In this document: positions 1 to 12,659 of the stretch, piece by piece
Numbering within the stretch: the first letter of the stretch is position 1
Layout: every line of letters begins with the position of its first letter
DNA from: an uncultured Clostridia bacterium
GTDB lineage: Bacteria > Bacillota > Clostridia > Christensenellales > UBA1242
Assembly: GCA_934747385.1 (NCBI GenBank)
Contig: CAKVGK010000002.1
Location: forward strand, 186,001-250,000
Length of the DNA: 64,000 bases
Direction: 5' to 3'
Translations under genes and position numbers: made by a program
Notes under the pieces: model-generated
What the model was told of the DNA's origin: nothing
Seen by the model: only the letters and a program-made list of their open reading frames with translations
Databases searched by the model: none

Positions 1-53
1 CTGTTTCAAAAAACTATAAAAGCCTTTTAAAATTTTACATAGAAAATTTAAAT

Positions 54-501
54 ATGGAATTTTGGAGTGCGTTTCTAATCAAAAAGTTATAAATTAACAG
101 GTTTTGGGGGATCAAAGATGGAAGAATGGTGCTTTGGCGATAATCAAAAGGACGCTGATAATTTGTTTGATTTGGCAATTGCTGGGGTAAAAACTGCCAC
201 CAGTTATTTGTTTTTTCCAAACAAACCACCAGTTTATAGTTGTTCCATTTTAACGAATTGACAAGGGAAAAGGAAAGTGAAACTTAACACAACCAAAATT
301 ACAATTCTACCATTTTGCAAGGTTTCAAAAGATCATGCTTTTAAAGAGGGCGAGGGCGATAAATCACTTGAATATTGGCAAAAAGTACATTCCTCGTTTT
401 TTAAAAAAGAATGCAAAAAACATCATCAAAAATTTTCAGACGATACATTAATTGTGTGTGAGGAATTTGAAATTGTGCAAAAATTTTGTCAAAAACATTG
501 A
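54..501 (+). pseudogene. Decayed ASCH-domain protein gene
   Basis: Conceptual translation across lesions resembles ASCH-domain proteins (small PUA-like RNA-binding fold). An N-terminal start (MEFWSAFLIKK) begins at 54 but hits TAA at 90-92. The next block, containing EEWCFGD and AGVKTATSYL, lies in another frame and opens at ATG 118. That block stops at TGA 259-261, exactly where relatives often carry Trp (ILTN-W-QGK), and the same frame continues through KEGEGDKSLEYWQKVHSSFF and CEEFEIV to TGA 499-501. At least one frameshift and one nonsense change are therefore needed to restore a protein of about 145 residues. The 3' end overlaps the rpsU promoter. Family assignment rests on remembered motif pattern. 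TGA-to-Trp recoding is unlikely because TGA ends several intact genes here. Confidence 0.72.
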
Positions 502-527
502 CAATGCTGTTGTTTTTGAGTATAATA
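499..527 (+). promoter_or_regulatory. rpsU promoter
   Basis: TTGACA (499-504), 17-bp spacer, TATAAT (522-527): a full-consensus sigma-A-type promoter 36 bp before the rpsU start. The -35 box overlaps the stop codon of the decayed ASCH gene. Confidence 0.85.
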
Positions 528-563
528 CTTTTCAGTTTAGATCTAAAAGTGGGTGAATAAGGA

Positions 564-752
564 ATGACAACAATTCGTTGTGGCGAAAATGAATCAATTG
601 AAAGCGCATTGAAACGTTTCAAACGCAAATGCCAAAAAGATGGTATTATTGGTGACTTGAAAAAGAAACAAGAATACGTTAAACCAAGCGTTGCTAAAAA
701 AGAAAAACAAAAAGCAGCTCGTAAACGCGCTATGAAAAAATCTAGATATTAA
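564..752 (+). CDS. rpsU: 30S ribosomal protein S21
   Basis: The 62-residue, very basic protein starts [20 protein letters not shown], the diagnostic S21 N-terminus, and ends in a Lys/Arg-rich tail, matching the usual 57-70 residue family length. S21 binds the 30S subunit near the 3' end of 16S rRNA and helps initiation. The ATG follows an AAGGA Shine-Dalgarno. It is a single-gene transcription unit with its own consensus promoter upstream and a hairpin terminator 12 bp after the stop; the more common dnaJ/GatB-like neighbours are not present. Confidence 0.97.
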   Translation: MTTIRCGENESIESALKRFKRKCQKDGIIGDLKKKQEYVKPSVAKKEKQKAARKRAMKKSRY

Positions 753-763
753 GATTTTAAAAT

Positions 764-787
764 CACTGGTTCGCCAGTGTTTTTTTT
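764..787 (+). terminator. rpsU terminator
   Basis: Perfect 6-bp stem CACTGG/CCAGTG closed by a TTCG tetraloop and followed directly by eight T residues: a textbook intrinsic terminator. Confidence 0.93.
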
Positions 788-821
788 GCAAAATTTTGCA
801 CTCGAATTTTATTTAAAATGT

Positions 822-850
822 TTGCCTTTGCCATTTTTGTATGTTATACT
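822..850 (+). promoter_or_regulatory. pcrA promoter
   Basis: TTGCCT (822-827), 17-bp spacer, TATACT (845-850) preceded by TGT (extended -10). The inverted repeat ATTAC-ATAA-GTAAT follows at 853-866, near the expected start point. It could be an operator or a small 5' hairpin. Confidence 0.7.
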
Positions 851-934
851 TATTACATAAGTAATAAAACATTTGGTTAAAGATTTTTCAAGGCAGATCC
901 TAGTAAAATTTTTTTTAATCCTAAAAGGAGAAAT

Positions 935-5177
<4,243 letters not shown>

Positions 5178-5257
5178 ACCATTTTTTGCTTTAAGTTTAT
5201 TAAGATTCTTGATAACTAGTTGAATTTTACGCCTAAATGTTTGGCTAAAATGCTAAA

Positions 5258-5294
5258 AACACTCCATTTTGTTTTGAATTTGGGGTGTTTTTTT
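5258..5294 (+). terminator. pcrA-ligA terminator
   Basis: The nine-base arm AACACTCCA pairs with TGGGGTGTT (one G-T pair) and is followed by a T-run. The loop and right arm overlap the next promoter. Confidence 0.85.
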
Positions 5295-5301
5295 GTATAA
5301 T
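5274..5301 (+). promoter_or_regulatory. smc promoter overlapping the terminator
   Basis: TTGAAT (5274-5279), 16-bp spacer, TATAAT (5296-5301). The -35 box lies in the loop of the preceding terminator, so one segment ends one unit and starts the next. Confidence 0.65.
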
Positions 5302-5363
5302 AATTACACTTGGTTAAAATTTTTTTGCAAATCATTTTGCATTAATTACACAAATGGGGAAAT

Positions 5364-8300
5364 ATGATTAATTTTAAAGAAATTGAAATAACTGGATTCA
5401 AATCGTTTGCGGATTCAACTCGCATTTCTTTTGACGGCGGCATAACAGCAATTGTTGGTCCAAACGGTTGCGGCAAATCTAATGTTAGTGACGCCATTCG
5501 TTGGGTGCTTGGTGAGCAGTCCAGCAAAGCTTTGCGCGGCAAAAGCATGCAAGACGTTATTTTTGCCGGAACAGAAAAACGCAAAAAACTCAGTTATTGC
5601 GAAGTGTCATTGGTTTTTGACAACACTCAAAAATGGTTCAATATAGATTTGGATGAGGTTACTTTAACGCGTAAACTTTATCGTAGTGGCGAAAGTGACT
5701 ATATGATTAACAAAAAACCTTGCCGTCTTAAAGATATTCGTGACTTGCTTTACGATAGCGGTATTGGTAAAGATGGTTACTCAATCATCGGTCAAGGTAG
5801 GGTGGACGAAATCATTCAATCCAAGCCAGAAGATAGGCGCGCAATTTTTGAAGAGGCTGCCGGCATTGCAAAATATAAGGCTCGCAAAACTGAAACTGAA
5901 AGCCGCCTTGCTCGTGTGCGCGACAATTTAAGCAGAGCAACTGACATTATCACGGAAGTTGAACGAAGGTTGGGACCTCTTAAACGTCAAAGCGAGGACG
6001 CTAAAAAATACCTTGAATATCGTGACCAACTGAAACAAAACGAAATTAATACATATGTTTATCAATTTGACCATGCGGCTCAAACAAAAAATGAAATTAG
6101 CGTTAAATTGCAGGGGTATAACGACAATCTTAATGTTTTAACAAACAGCCTCGAAACAGAACAAGCCAAATATGATAAATCGTTGAATGAGATTGACCAG
6201 TTGGACAAACGCTCGGCAGACTTGCACGACAAACTTTTGTCAGCAAACATTAATTTGGAAAAGAAGCAGGGTGACAGCCGCCTTTTAAACGAACAAACAC
6301 GTTATTTAAAAGAGCAAATTGACCGCTTAAACAATCAAATTGATAGTTTGAATTTGGACATGAACCAAAAATCAGCGTTTGTGCTTAACGCAACTGCTTT
6401 GTGTGATGATGAAAGAAAAAATCTCAATAATTTGCACAAAGAAGCGCAAGAATTAAGCCAAAAGCACTTAAATTTGATTGATGACTTAACTAAAAATGAA
6501 ACAGAAAAGGAAGAAAATCAACGCAGTTTGATTAATAATCTTGCAAAACTTACAGATATTAAAGCGAACCTGTCAGCATACATTGCAAAACGTGACACAA
6601 TGCTTGAAAACGTTAAAAACGATAACGAAAAATTGACCGCACTTCAAGCAGAACAATCAAGTTTGGCGGAATTGGTTAAAAATTTGTCTGTCGAAGTTGA
6701 AAAACTTAGCAAAACAAAGCAATCAAAGGACGCTTCCAATGTTCAAATTAACAATCAAATTGACAGTTTGACCGACCAAATGGAAAGTTTGTCTGAGTCA
6801 ATTTACGCTTTAAAAACTGGAATATCTAACGACACAAACCGAAAAAACATTCTTGCAAATTTGCAGGCAGATTTTGAGGGGTATCAGTTCGCTGTTAAGC
6901 GTTTAATGCATGACAGCAAATCAAATTCAACCTTAAATTCAGCAATTCAAGGCGTGGTTGGCAACATTATTTCAGTTGACCCAAAATTTTCAACAGCAAT
7001 AGAAATTGCACTTGGTGGCAGCATTCAAAACATTGTAACTAAGGACGAAAACGACGCAAAAACATTAATCAGTTACTTAAAGCAAGCCCACCTTGGCAGA
7101 GCAACTTTCTTGCCAATCAGCGCAGTCAAACCTCGCTTCATTTCAGCAGGCGACAGGCAATATTTAAACACCTCTGGTTGCCTTGGTGTTGCAAGCGAAT
7201 TGGTTAAAACAGATGCGAAATACAAATCAATTATAGATAGTTTGCTCGGTGCAACAGTCGTTTGCGACAATCTTGACAACGCTGTTTTCTTGGCAAAACG
7301 CAGCGGCTATGCTTTCCGCATTGTGACCTTGGAAGGGGATTTATTGTCACCTCAAGGCAGTATGTCTGGTGGTAGCAAAAAGAGCAATGATAGTTCGCTA
7401 TTGTCAAAGGAAAGTGAAATTAAGGCACTTGAACAAAACATTGCAAACAAATCGGCAGAATTGAGAGGGTTAGAGCAAGAATATCTGTCTGTTAACGAAA
7501 AACTTGAAAAACTTAAAACACTGCTTTCAAATGAGAATGCTGCAATGCAAGGTTTAAATAGTGAATTTTACACCAAAAGCGCCAGCCTTGAAAACAGCAA
7601 GGCTAAGTTGGAACAAATCAACGAAGATATTTTCACATATCAAAGTCAAATTAAGGTTGCAACCAACATTGTTAATGAATTAAATTCTCAAATCAATTCA
7701 ATTGACCAAGTTGAACTTGATTACACTCAAACTCAGGCAAAAGTGGGCGAGTTTAACGAAACAAACAAGAACGCTTATGAAGAGTTAAAGTCCCGCCGCG
7801 ACGAATATCAAGAGGCGCTAACTGCTTCACGCATTAAAATTGCCTCAACAGAGGAAAAAATTAAGTCACTTGAAAAAGACATTGAAACCTACACAAGCGA
7901 CATTGAAAACACCAAACAAATGGTTGAAAAATTGAACAATGAATTGCTTAGCCAAACAAGAGTTTACGACGAAGCAATGAATTTGAACAAAACCAAAAAT
8001 GAAACCGCTGAAATTGACAATTTGAAAGCGGAAATTGAAGACTTAACAACAAAAATCAGTCAATTTGATGAGTTCAAACAAACCCTCATGCGTGAGTTGA
8101 AAGAACTTGACGATAAAAAGACAGTTTTAACAGGCGACATTGCAAAATTAAACAACAAAATTTATCAAGAAGAAACTCGCTTGCAAAAAGTTGACATAGA
8201 TATTGAAAACATGCAAGAACGAATATACGAAGAATACGAATTGACCTATAACGATTGCGTAAAGATTAAGACTATTGACGAGAATTTTGATTTGAAAGAC

Positions 8301-8990
8301 ACATTAATTCAAATCAACAAAATTAAAAATCAAATTAACGCACTTGGCTATGTTAATGTCAACGCAATTGAAGAATACAAAAGCGAGGGGGCAAGGTTTG
8401 AAGAAATGTCCGCTCAGGTGGACGACCTTAAGAAAGCAGAAGAAGACGCTGTTAATATTATTAAAGATTTGTCAAAAGAAATGCTTGATAAATTCAACAC
8501 AGAGTTTGAACAAATCCAAGCAAACTTCACAAAAGTATTTAAAGAATTGTTCGGTGGTGGTAATGCAAGGTTGGAAATTCTTCCAAGCGAAGACCCACTC
8601 ACCGCAGGCATTGAAATTATTGCTCAACCACCTGGCAAAATGCTTAGCAACATAACATTGCTTAGTGGTGGCGAAAAGACAATGACAGCAATCGCAATTT
8701 TGTTTGCAATTTTAAAACTTAAGCCAATGCCATTCTGTTTCTTGGACGAAATTGAAGCGGCACTTGACGATGCAAACATTGAACGCTACGCACAATATTT
8801 AAAGCGTTTCAGCGATGAAACTCAATTTATTGTAATCACTCACCGTAAGCCAACAATGGAAGTTGTGGACACTTTGTATGGCGTCACAATGGAAGAAAAG
8901 GGCGTGAGTAAAATTGTTTCAGTTAAACTTAGCGACGCTGTTAAACTTTCAAGCGAAGAAACACAAGATAAAGACACGATAAAAAGCTAA
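5364..8990 (+). CDS. smc: Chromosome segregation ATPase SMC
   Basis: The 1208-residue condensin subunit organises and segregates the chromosome as a homodimer with ScpA/ScpB. The ABC-type head is split: N-terminal Walker A GPNGCGKSN (about residues 32-40), C-terminal signature LLSGGEKTMTAIA and Walker B FCFLDEIEAALDD. Long coiled coils on each side flank a hinge near residues 520-660 (GVVGNIISVDPKF ... LEGDLLSPQGSMSGG). Length and order match Bacillus SMC. ATG 5364 follows GGGGAAAT. ftsY follows, as in Bacillus, but rnc and acpP, common upstream partners, are absent here. Confidence 0.97.
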   Translation: MINFKEIEITGFKSFADSTRISFDGGITAIVGPNGCGKSNVSDAIRWVLGEQSSKALRGKSMQDVIFAGTEKRKKLSYCEVSLVFDNTQKWFNIDLDEVTLTRKLYRSGESDYMINKKPCRLKDIRDLLYDSGIGKDGYSIIGQGRVDEIIQSKPEDRRAIFEEAAGIAKYKARKTETESRLARVRDNLSRATDIITEVERRLGPLKRQSEDAKKYLEYRDQLKQNEINTYVYQFDHAAQTKNEISVKLQGYNDNLNVLTNSLETEQAKYDKSLNEIDQLDKRSADLHDKLLSANINLEKKQGDSRLLNEQTRYLKEQIDRLNNQIDSLNLDMNQKSAFVLNATALCDDERKNLNNLHKEAQELSQKHLNLIDDLTKNETEKEENQRSLINNLAKLTDIKANLSAYIAKRDTMLENVKNDNEKLTALQAEQSSLAELVKNLSVEVEKLSKTKQSKDASNVQINNQIDSLTDQMESLSESIYALKTGISNDTNRKNILANLQADFEGYQFAVKRLMHDSKSNSTLNSAIQGVVGNIISVDPKFSTAIEIALGGSIQNIVTKDENDAKTLISYLKQAHLGRATFLPISAVKPRFISAGDRQYLNTSGCLGVASELVKTDAKYKSIIDSLLGATVVCDNLDNAVFLAKRSGYAFRIVTLEGDLLSPQGSMSGGSKKSNDSSLLSKESEIKALEQNIANKSAELRGLEQEYLSVNEKLEKLKTLLSNENAAMQGLNSEFYTKSASLENSKAKLEQINEDIFTYQSQIKVATNIVNELNSQINSIDQVELDYTQTQAKVGEFNETNKNAYEELKSRRDEYQEALTASRIKIASTEEKIKSLEKDIETYTSDIENTKQMVEKLNNELLSQTRVYDEAMNLNKTKNETAEIDNLKAEIEDLTTKISQFDEFKQTLMRELKELDDKKTVLTGDIAKLNNKIYQEETRLQKVDIDIENMQERIYEEYELTYNDCVKIKTIDENFDLKDTLIQINKIKNQINALGYVNVNAIEEYKSEGARFEEMSAQVDDLKKAEEDAVNIIKDLSKEMLDKFNTEFEQIQANFTKVFKELFGGGNARLEILPSEDPLTAGIEIIAQPPGKMLSNITLLSGGEKTMTAIAILFAILKLKPMPFCFLDEIEAALDDANIERYAQYLKRFSDETQFIVITHRKPTMEVVDTLYGVTMEEKGVSKIVSVKLSDAVKLSSEETQDKDTIKS

Positions 8991-9020
8991 ATACACAATA
9001 TTTTGTTGTGTATTCCTTTT
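8990..9020 (+). terminator. Weak terminator after smc
   Basis: AATACACAA and TTGTGTATT form a perfect 9-bp stem with a 7-base loop. The following tract is CCTTTTG, a short T-run, so termination may be partial and allow read-through into ftsY. Confidence 0.6.
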
Positions 9021-9091
9021 GTTGCTCGGTCACAAATTTTTAAATTAAACTGATAAAAAAACAAAAAACAAGGCAAAAATAAGGAACAAAA

Positions 9092-9955
9092 ATGGGTATA
9101 TTTAAACGATTTTTTGAAAAATTAAAATACACTTTCAAGCGCACAGAATTGAATGACGATTTTTACGATGAATTGGAGTCAATTCTTGTTTCAAGCGATA
9201 TGGGTGTTGAAACCGCTTTGGACATTATGGACGAATTGCGCGACACTTGCAAGCATAAATTGATTAAGGACACCGAGCGCGCAGAAATTGAATTAAAGCA
9301 ACTTTTGATTGATAAATTGAATGCAAAAAAAGTTGAGTTTAACTACCCACTCATCATCACAGTTGTTGGCGTTAATGGGGTTGGCAAAACAACAACTATT
9401 GCAAAAATGACAAAGTATTTTCAATCTCAAAAAAAGTCAGTTTTGCTTGCCGCAGGTGACACTTTCCGCGCGGCAGCAACCGAACAACTCAACATGTGGG
9501 CGGACAGGCTTAAAACAAAAATCGTAAAGCAAGGCGAAGGGGCAGACAGTGCCTCAGTTGTGTTTGACGCAATTGCAAGCATGAAAGCAAAAAACACAGA
9601 CGTGCTTATTGTTGACACTGCAGGCAGACTTCACACTAAAACCAACCTTATGAAGGAATTAGAAAAAATCAACACAATTGTCAACCGTGAATACCCAGAG
9701 GCACACAAACTCAATTTGATTGTGCTTGACGCGTCCATTGGACAAAACAGCATTGCGCAAGTTAAAGCATTTAAAGATAGTGTTAACATTGACGGAATTG
9801 TGCTCACAAAACTTGATGGCACTGCAAAGGGCGGCGTGGTTTATCCAATCATCAACGACCTTAATGTGCCAATCATTTTCACAGGATTTGGCGAAGGAGT
9901 GGACGATTTATCCGTTTTTGATGCAGAAAACTTTGTGAACAAAATATTAATGTAG
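9092..9955 (+). CDS. ftsY: Signal recognition particle receptor FtsY
   Basis: This SRP receptor GTPase docks Ffh-ribosome complexes at the membrane. It is a compact 287-residue NG-domain protein without the long acidic A domain of enteric FtsY. It opens with an amphipathic basic segment (MGIFKRFFEKLKYTFKR) likely used for membrane contact. GTPase motifs: G1 GVNGVGKTT (K99), DTFRAAA, G3 DTAGRLHTK, G4 TKLDGTAKGG and the closing GFGEGVDDL. The start follows AAGGAAC. It is clustered with ylxM and ffh, its partner GTPase, and the next gene begins 6 bp after its stop. Confidence 0.96.
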   Translation: MGIFKRFFEKLKYTFKRTELNDDFYDELESILVSSDMGVETALDIMDELRDTCKHKLIKDTERAEIELKQLLIDKLNAKKVEFNYPLIITVVGVNGVGKTTTIAKMTKYFQSQKKSVLLAAGDTFRAAATEQLNMWADRLKTKIVKQGEGADSASVVFDAIASMKAKNTDVLIVDTAGRLHTKTNLMKELEKINTIVNREYPEAHKLNLIVLDASIGQNSIAQVKAFKDSVNIDGIVLTKLDGTAKGGVVYPIINDLNVPIIFTGFGEGVDDLSVFDAENFVNKILM

Positions 9956-9961
9956 GAAATT

Positions 9962-10282
9962 ATGAACATAGAAGAACGAGTTAAAATTGCAGTTTTGGTT
10001 AAATATTATGGCAAGTTGTTAACCCATAAGCAGCGTGATATTGTTGCAATGTATGTTGACAATAATCTTTCACTTGCCGAAGTCAGCGAGGAACTAAACA
10101 TTTCGCGCCAAGCAGTTAAAGACGCCTTGGACAACGCCCTGAATGCTTTAAATAATTACGAGGTAGAACTGAAATTTGTAAGCAGAGATGAAAAGTTAAA
10201 ACAACTTATTGAAAACAAATCACTTGCAAATATTGACATGGCAACAAGATTTGAAATTTTGGCAATTTTGGAGGACAATTAA
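9962..10282 (+). CDS. ylxM: YlxM/p13-like putative DNA-binding protein
   Basis: The 106-residue protein belongs to the YlxM (UPF0122) family, which is almost always next to ffh and has been linked to SRP function. A sigma-70 region 4-like helix-turn-helix is visible: HKQRDIVAMYVDNNLSLAEV followed by NISRQAVKDALDNAL. It lies tightly between ftsY (6-bp gap) and ffh, whose ATG directly follows its TAA, so the three are surely cotranscribed. Whether it binds DNA or modulates SRP assembly cannot be told from sequence. Confidence 0.9.
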   Translation: MNIEERVKIAVLVKYYGKLLTHKQRDIVAMYVDNNLSLAEVSEELNISRQAVKDALDNALNALNNYEVELKFVSRDEKLKQLIENKSLANIDMATRFEILAILEDN

Positions 10283-11632
10283 ATGGGATTTTTTCAAAGT
10301 TTAAGCGATAGACTAAACCATATTTTCAGCAAAATGACAAAGCATGGCAAATTAACTCAACTTGAAATCAAAGAGGCTATGCGTGAAATTCGTATTGCAC
10401 TTTTGGAAGCAGACGTCAACTATTCTGTTGCCAAAGATTTTTGCGCACGTGTAAGCGAAAAAGCGCAAGGCGAGGAAATTTTAAAAAGCCTTACTCCAAC
10501 ACAACAGGTTGTTAAAATTGTGCGTGATGAGTTGACCGCGCTTATGGGTGGCGAAAACCAAAAACTTAATGTTTCACCAAAGCCACCAACAGTTATTATG
10601 ATGTGTGGCTTGCAGGGTTCGGGCAAAACCACCATGTGCGGCAAATTAGCACTCAAACTCAAAAAAGAGGGCAAAAAGCCACTTTTGGTTGCGTGTGATA
10701 TTTATCGTCCAGCGGCAATCGACCAACTTAAGGTTTTGGGTAAATCAATACAAATTGACGTGTTTGAGCGTGGCACTCAAAGCCCAACAAAAACCGTTAA
10801 AGAAGCCATTGCGTATGCTGAAAAGTTTGCTTTGGATTATGTTATTGTGGACACTGCTGGCCGCCTTCAAATCGACCAAAAATTGATGGAAGAATTGAAA
10901 GATATTAAAAAAGCCATCAATCCAACCGAAATTTTGCTTGTAATTGACAGCATGATTGGTCAAGAAGCCGTGTCAGTTTCAACCGCGTTTAACGACGCAC
11001 TTGACGTAACAGGCGTTGTGCTTACAAAAACCGACGGCGACACTCGCGGCGGTGCAGCACTTTCAATCCGCCAAGTTATTGGCAAGCCTATCAAATTTGT
11101 TGGTGTGGGTGAAAAATTAACCGACCTTGAGCCTTTCTATCCAGACCGCATGGCAAGCCGCATTTTGGGCATGGGTGACGTGCTTACATTGATTGATAAG
11201 GCGCAAGAAGCCGTTGACGAAAAAACTGCAGCGGAAATGGAACGAAAATTCCGTGAAAATAGTTTCGATTTTAACGACTATATCGCTCAACTTGATTCAC
11301 TCAAAAAAATGGGCGGATTAAAATCTGTGCTTGGCATGATGCCGGGTTTGGGCGGTAAATTGCGCGACCTTGAAAATCAGATTGATGAAAAACAACTTGA
11401 AAAAAATAAGGCAATAATTCAATCTATGACAGATAAAGAACGCAAAAATCCAGACATAATCAACGGCAGCCGCCGCCAACGCATTGCAAAGGGCGCAGGC
11501 GTGCAGGTCAGTGATGTAAATCAACTTATCAAACAATTTAATCAATCCAAAGAAATGATGCGTATGATGAAAAATCCAAAAGCATATGGCGGAAAGATGG
11601 CAATGATTAAAAAGTTAATGGGACAAACATAA
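10283..11632 (+). CDS. ffh: Signal recognition particle protein Ffh
   Basis: This SRP54 homologue binds 4.5S/scRNA and signal peptides of nascent membrane proteins. At 449 residues it has the N domain, a GTPase domain (G1 GLQGSGKTT with K115, DIYRPAA, DTAGRLQID, TKTDGDTRGG, GVGEKLTDLEPF) and a Met-rich M domain (MGGLKSVLGMMPG ... NGSRRQRIAKGAGVQVSDV). It ends in a short tail, KNPKAYGGKMAMIKKLMGQT. Two further stretches encoding close variants of this tail lie downstream (11681-11758 and 11796-11894). Confidence 0.97.
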   Translation: MGFFQSLSDRLNHIFSKMTKHGKLTQLEIKEAMREIRIALLEADVNYSVAKDFCARVSEKAQGEEILKSLTPTQQVVKIVRDELTALMGGENQKLNVSPKPPTVIMMCGLQGSGKTTMCGKLALKLKKEGKKPLLVACDIYRPAAIDQLKVLGKSIQIDVFERGTQSPTKTVKEAIAYAEKFALDYVIVDTAGRLQIDQKLMEELKDIKKAINPTEILLVIDSMIGQEAVSVSTAFNDALDVTGVVLTKTDGDTRGGAALSIRQVIGKPIKFVGVGEKLTDLEPFYPDRMASRILGMGDVLTLIDKAQEAVDEKTAAEMERKFRENSFDFNDYIAQLDSLKKMGGLKSVLGMMPGLGGKLRDLENQIDEKQLEKNKAIIQSMTDKERKNPDIINGSRRQRIAKGAGVQVSDVNQLIKQFNQSKEMMRMMKNPKAYGGKMAMIKKLMGQT

Positions 11633-11680
11633 TGCTTTTGGAAAAGCGTTCATCATACAAGCCATAAAATTTTATTTTAT

Positions 11681-11758
11681 ATGAAGATGTTAAAAAATCC
11701 GAAGGCAAACGGCGGGAAGTTTGCTGTAATGAAGAAATTGATGAACGGACAATTTTAA
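11681..11758 (+). pseudogene. Extra copy 1 of the ffh 3' end
   Basis: A 25-codon open frame encodes MKMLKNPKANGGKFAVMKKL followed by MNGQF, a variant of the ffh C-terminal tail 49 bp upstream. Most nucleotide differences from ffh fall at third codon positions (CCA/CCG, AAA/AAG, GGA/GGG, TTA/TTG), so the peptide is better conserved than the DNA. No Shine-Dalgarno precedes the ATG. It could be a relic of a replaced ffh allele, an old tandem duplication, or a real micro-ORF. Confidence 0.7.
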
Positions 11759-11795
11759 TTTCACACGGTTGAATTTGGATTTTTAAACGATTGAT

Positions 11796-11894
11796 ATGCC
11801 TAACGCTAGTTTGGCATATGCAGTAATGAAGAACACAAAGGCGTATGGTGGCAAATTTAAAATGATGAAAAACTTAATGAATGGTCAGTTCTAA
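11796..11894 (+). pseudogene. Extra copy 2 of the ffh 3' end
   Basis: A second open frame (32 codons) contains VMKNTKAYGGKFKMMKNLMN followed by GQF. It shares the terminal LMNGQF with copy 1, while ffh itself ends LMGQT. Copies 1 and 2 again differ mainly at synonymous sites (GGC/GGT, TTG/TTA, AAC/AAT, CAA/CAG, TTT/TTC). No ribosome site is visible. Together with copy 1 this is the main recognisable content of the 398-bp gap between ffh and rpsP; the rest is AT-rich sequence and the rpsP promoter. Confidence 0.7.
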
Positions 11895-11948
11895 TTCAAT
11901 AAATAAAACAAATTTTTAAGCAAATTTAGAAAAAAATTAAAAAACTGC

Positions 11949-11977
11949 TTGACAGTTATTAAAAAGTATGTTAAAGT
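11949..11977 (+). promoter_or_regulatory. rpsP operon promoter
   Basis: TTGACA (11949-11954), 17-bp spacer, TAAAGT (11972-11977), 53 bp before the rpsP start. Confidence 0.8.
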
Positions 11978-11988
11978 GTAAAGTGAAA

Positions 11989-12011
11989 TTACTTTACAGG
12001 TAACAAAGTAA
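11989..12011 (+). promoter_or_regulatory. Hairpin in the rpsP leader
   Basis: Perfect 7-bp stem TTACTTT/AAAGTAA with a 9-base loop (ACAGGTAAC), starting about 5 bases after the predicted transcript start and ending before the AAAGGAG site. It may be a 5' stabiliser or control element. Confidence 0.5.
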
Positions 12012-12030
12012 AAACAAAAGGAGAACAAAA

Positions 12031-12324
12031 ATGTCAGTTAAAATTAGATTAACTCGTTTGGGCGACAAAAAATCACCTTTTTATCGTGTTGTTGTTGCTG
12101 ATGCTCGCGTTGCTCGTGATGGCAAATATATCGAACAAATCGGTACTTACAATCCACTTGCTAACCCAGCTGAAATCAAAATTAATAACGAACTCGCTGC
12201 AAAATGGTTAAAAAATGGTGCTGAACCAACTGAAACAACTCGCACATTGCTTCAAAGAGTTGGCGTTTTGGAAGTTAAAGGCAACAGAGCACCAAAAACT
12301 AATAACAAGAAAAAGAAAGCATAA
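12031..12324 (+). CDS. rpsP: 30S ribosomal protein S16
   Basis: The 97-residue protein opens [20 protein letters not shown], continues [20 protein letters not shown] and has the [13 protein letters not shown] block, all diagnostic of S16, an early-binding 30S assembly protein. A basic Lys-rich tail ends the chain. The ATG follows AAAGGAG at the usual distance. It leads an operon with khpA, 10 bp downstream, as in Bacillus and Clostridium, and is served by the TTGACA/TAAAGT promoter. Confidence 0.97.
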   Translation: MSVKIRLTRLGDKKSPFYRVVVADARVARDGKYIEQIGTYNPLANPAEIKINNELAAKWLKNGAEPTETTRTLLQRVGVLEVKGNRAPKTNNKKKKA

Positions 12325-12334
12325 GGAGTAGTCT

Positions 12335-12568
12335 ATGCAAGAAATGTTAGAGTACATTGTGAAAAATCTTGTGTCTAATCCTGATGCTGTGGAGATTTCT
12401 GCAGAGAACCAGGGCAAAACCAAGGTTTACAAAGTTGTGGTTGATGGCAAGGACTTAGGTTCTGTTATTGGCCGTGGTGGCTGCATTGCGAATGCTATTC
12501 GCACAGTTGTTAAATCAACCGCTGGCGAACATGCGCGTATTGTTATCAAGTTTAATGAAAAAAACTAG
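12335..12568 (+). CDS. khpA: KH-domain RNA-binding protein KhpA
   Basis: This small (77-residue) single-KH protein, the YlqC family, partners with KhpB/Jag in other Firmicutes and binds RNA. The GxxG loop is GRGG within DLGSVIGRGGCIANAIRTVV, and the protein opens with the family's LEYIVKNLVSNPD segment. It starts after AAGGAGTAG, 10 bp downstream of rpsP, and is followed by an intrinsic terminator, so rpsP-khpA is a two-gene unit. Confidence 0.94.
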   Translation: MQEMLEYIVKNLVSNPDAVEISAENQGKTKVYKVVVDGKDLGSVIGRGGCIANAIRTVVKSTAGEHARIVIKFNEKN

Positions 12569-12584
12569 GCAACCAAAGTTTAGT

Positions 12585-12611
12585 AAATGCGGGTTTATGC
12601 TCGCATTTTTT
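12585..12611 (+). terminator. rpsP-khpA terminator
   Basis: AAATGCGGG pairs with CTCGCATTT (one G-T pair) around a 6-base loop, followed by six T. Confidence 0.9.
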
Positions 12612-12612
12612 G

Positions 12613-12641
12613 TTGGAAAATTAATATGATTTTGATATAAT
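12613..12641 (+). promoter_or_regulatory. rimM-trmD promoter
   Basis: TTGGAA (12613-12618), 17-bp spacer, TATAAT (12636-12641), directly after the khpA terminator and 19 bp before the start. Confidence 0.82.
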
Positions 12642-12659
12642 ATTTTAAAGGAAGATAAT

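Noticed and set aside
259..261. TGA read as tryptophan (alternative genetic code)
   Set aside because: TGA terminates intact genes in this window (rimM, spoIIIAA, spoIIIAF, miaB), and the ASCH gene has another lesion upstream, so decay is the simpler reading.
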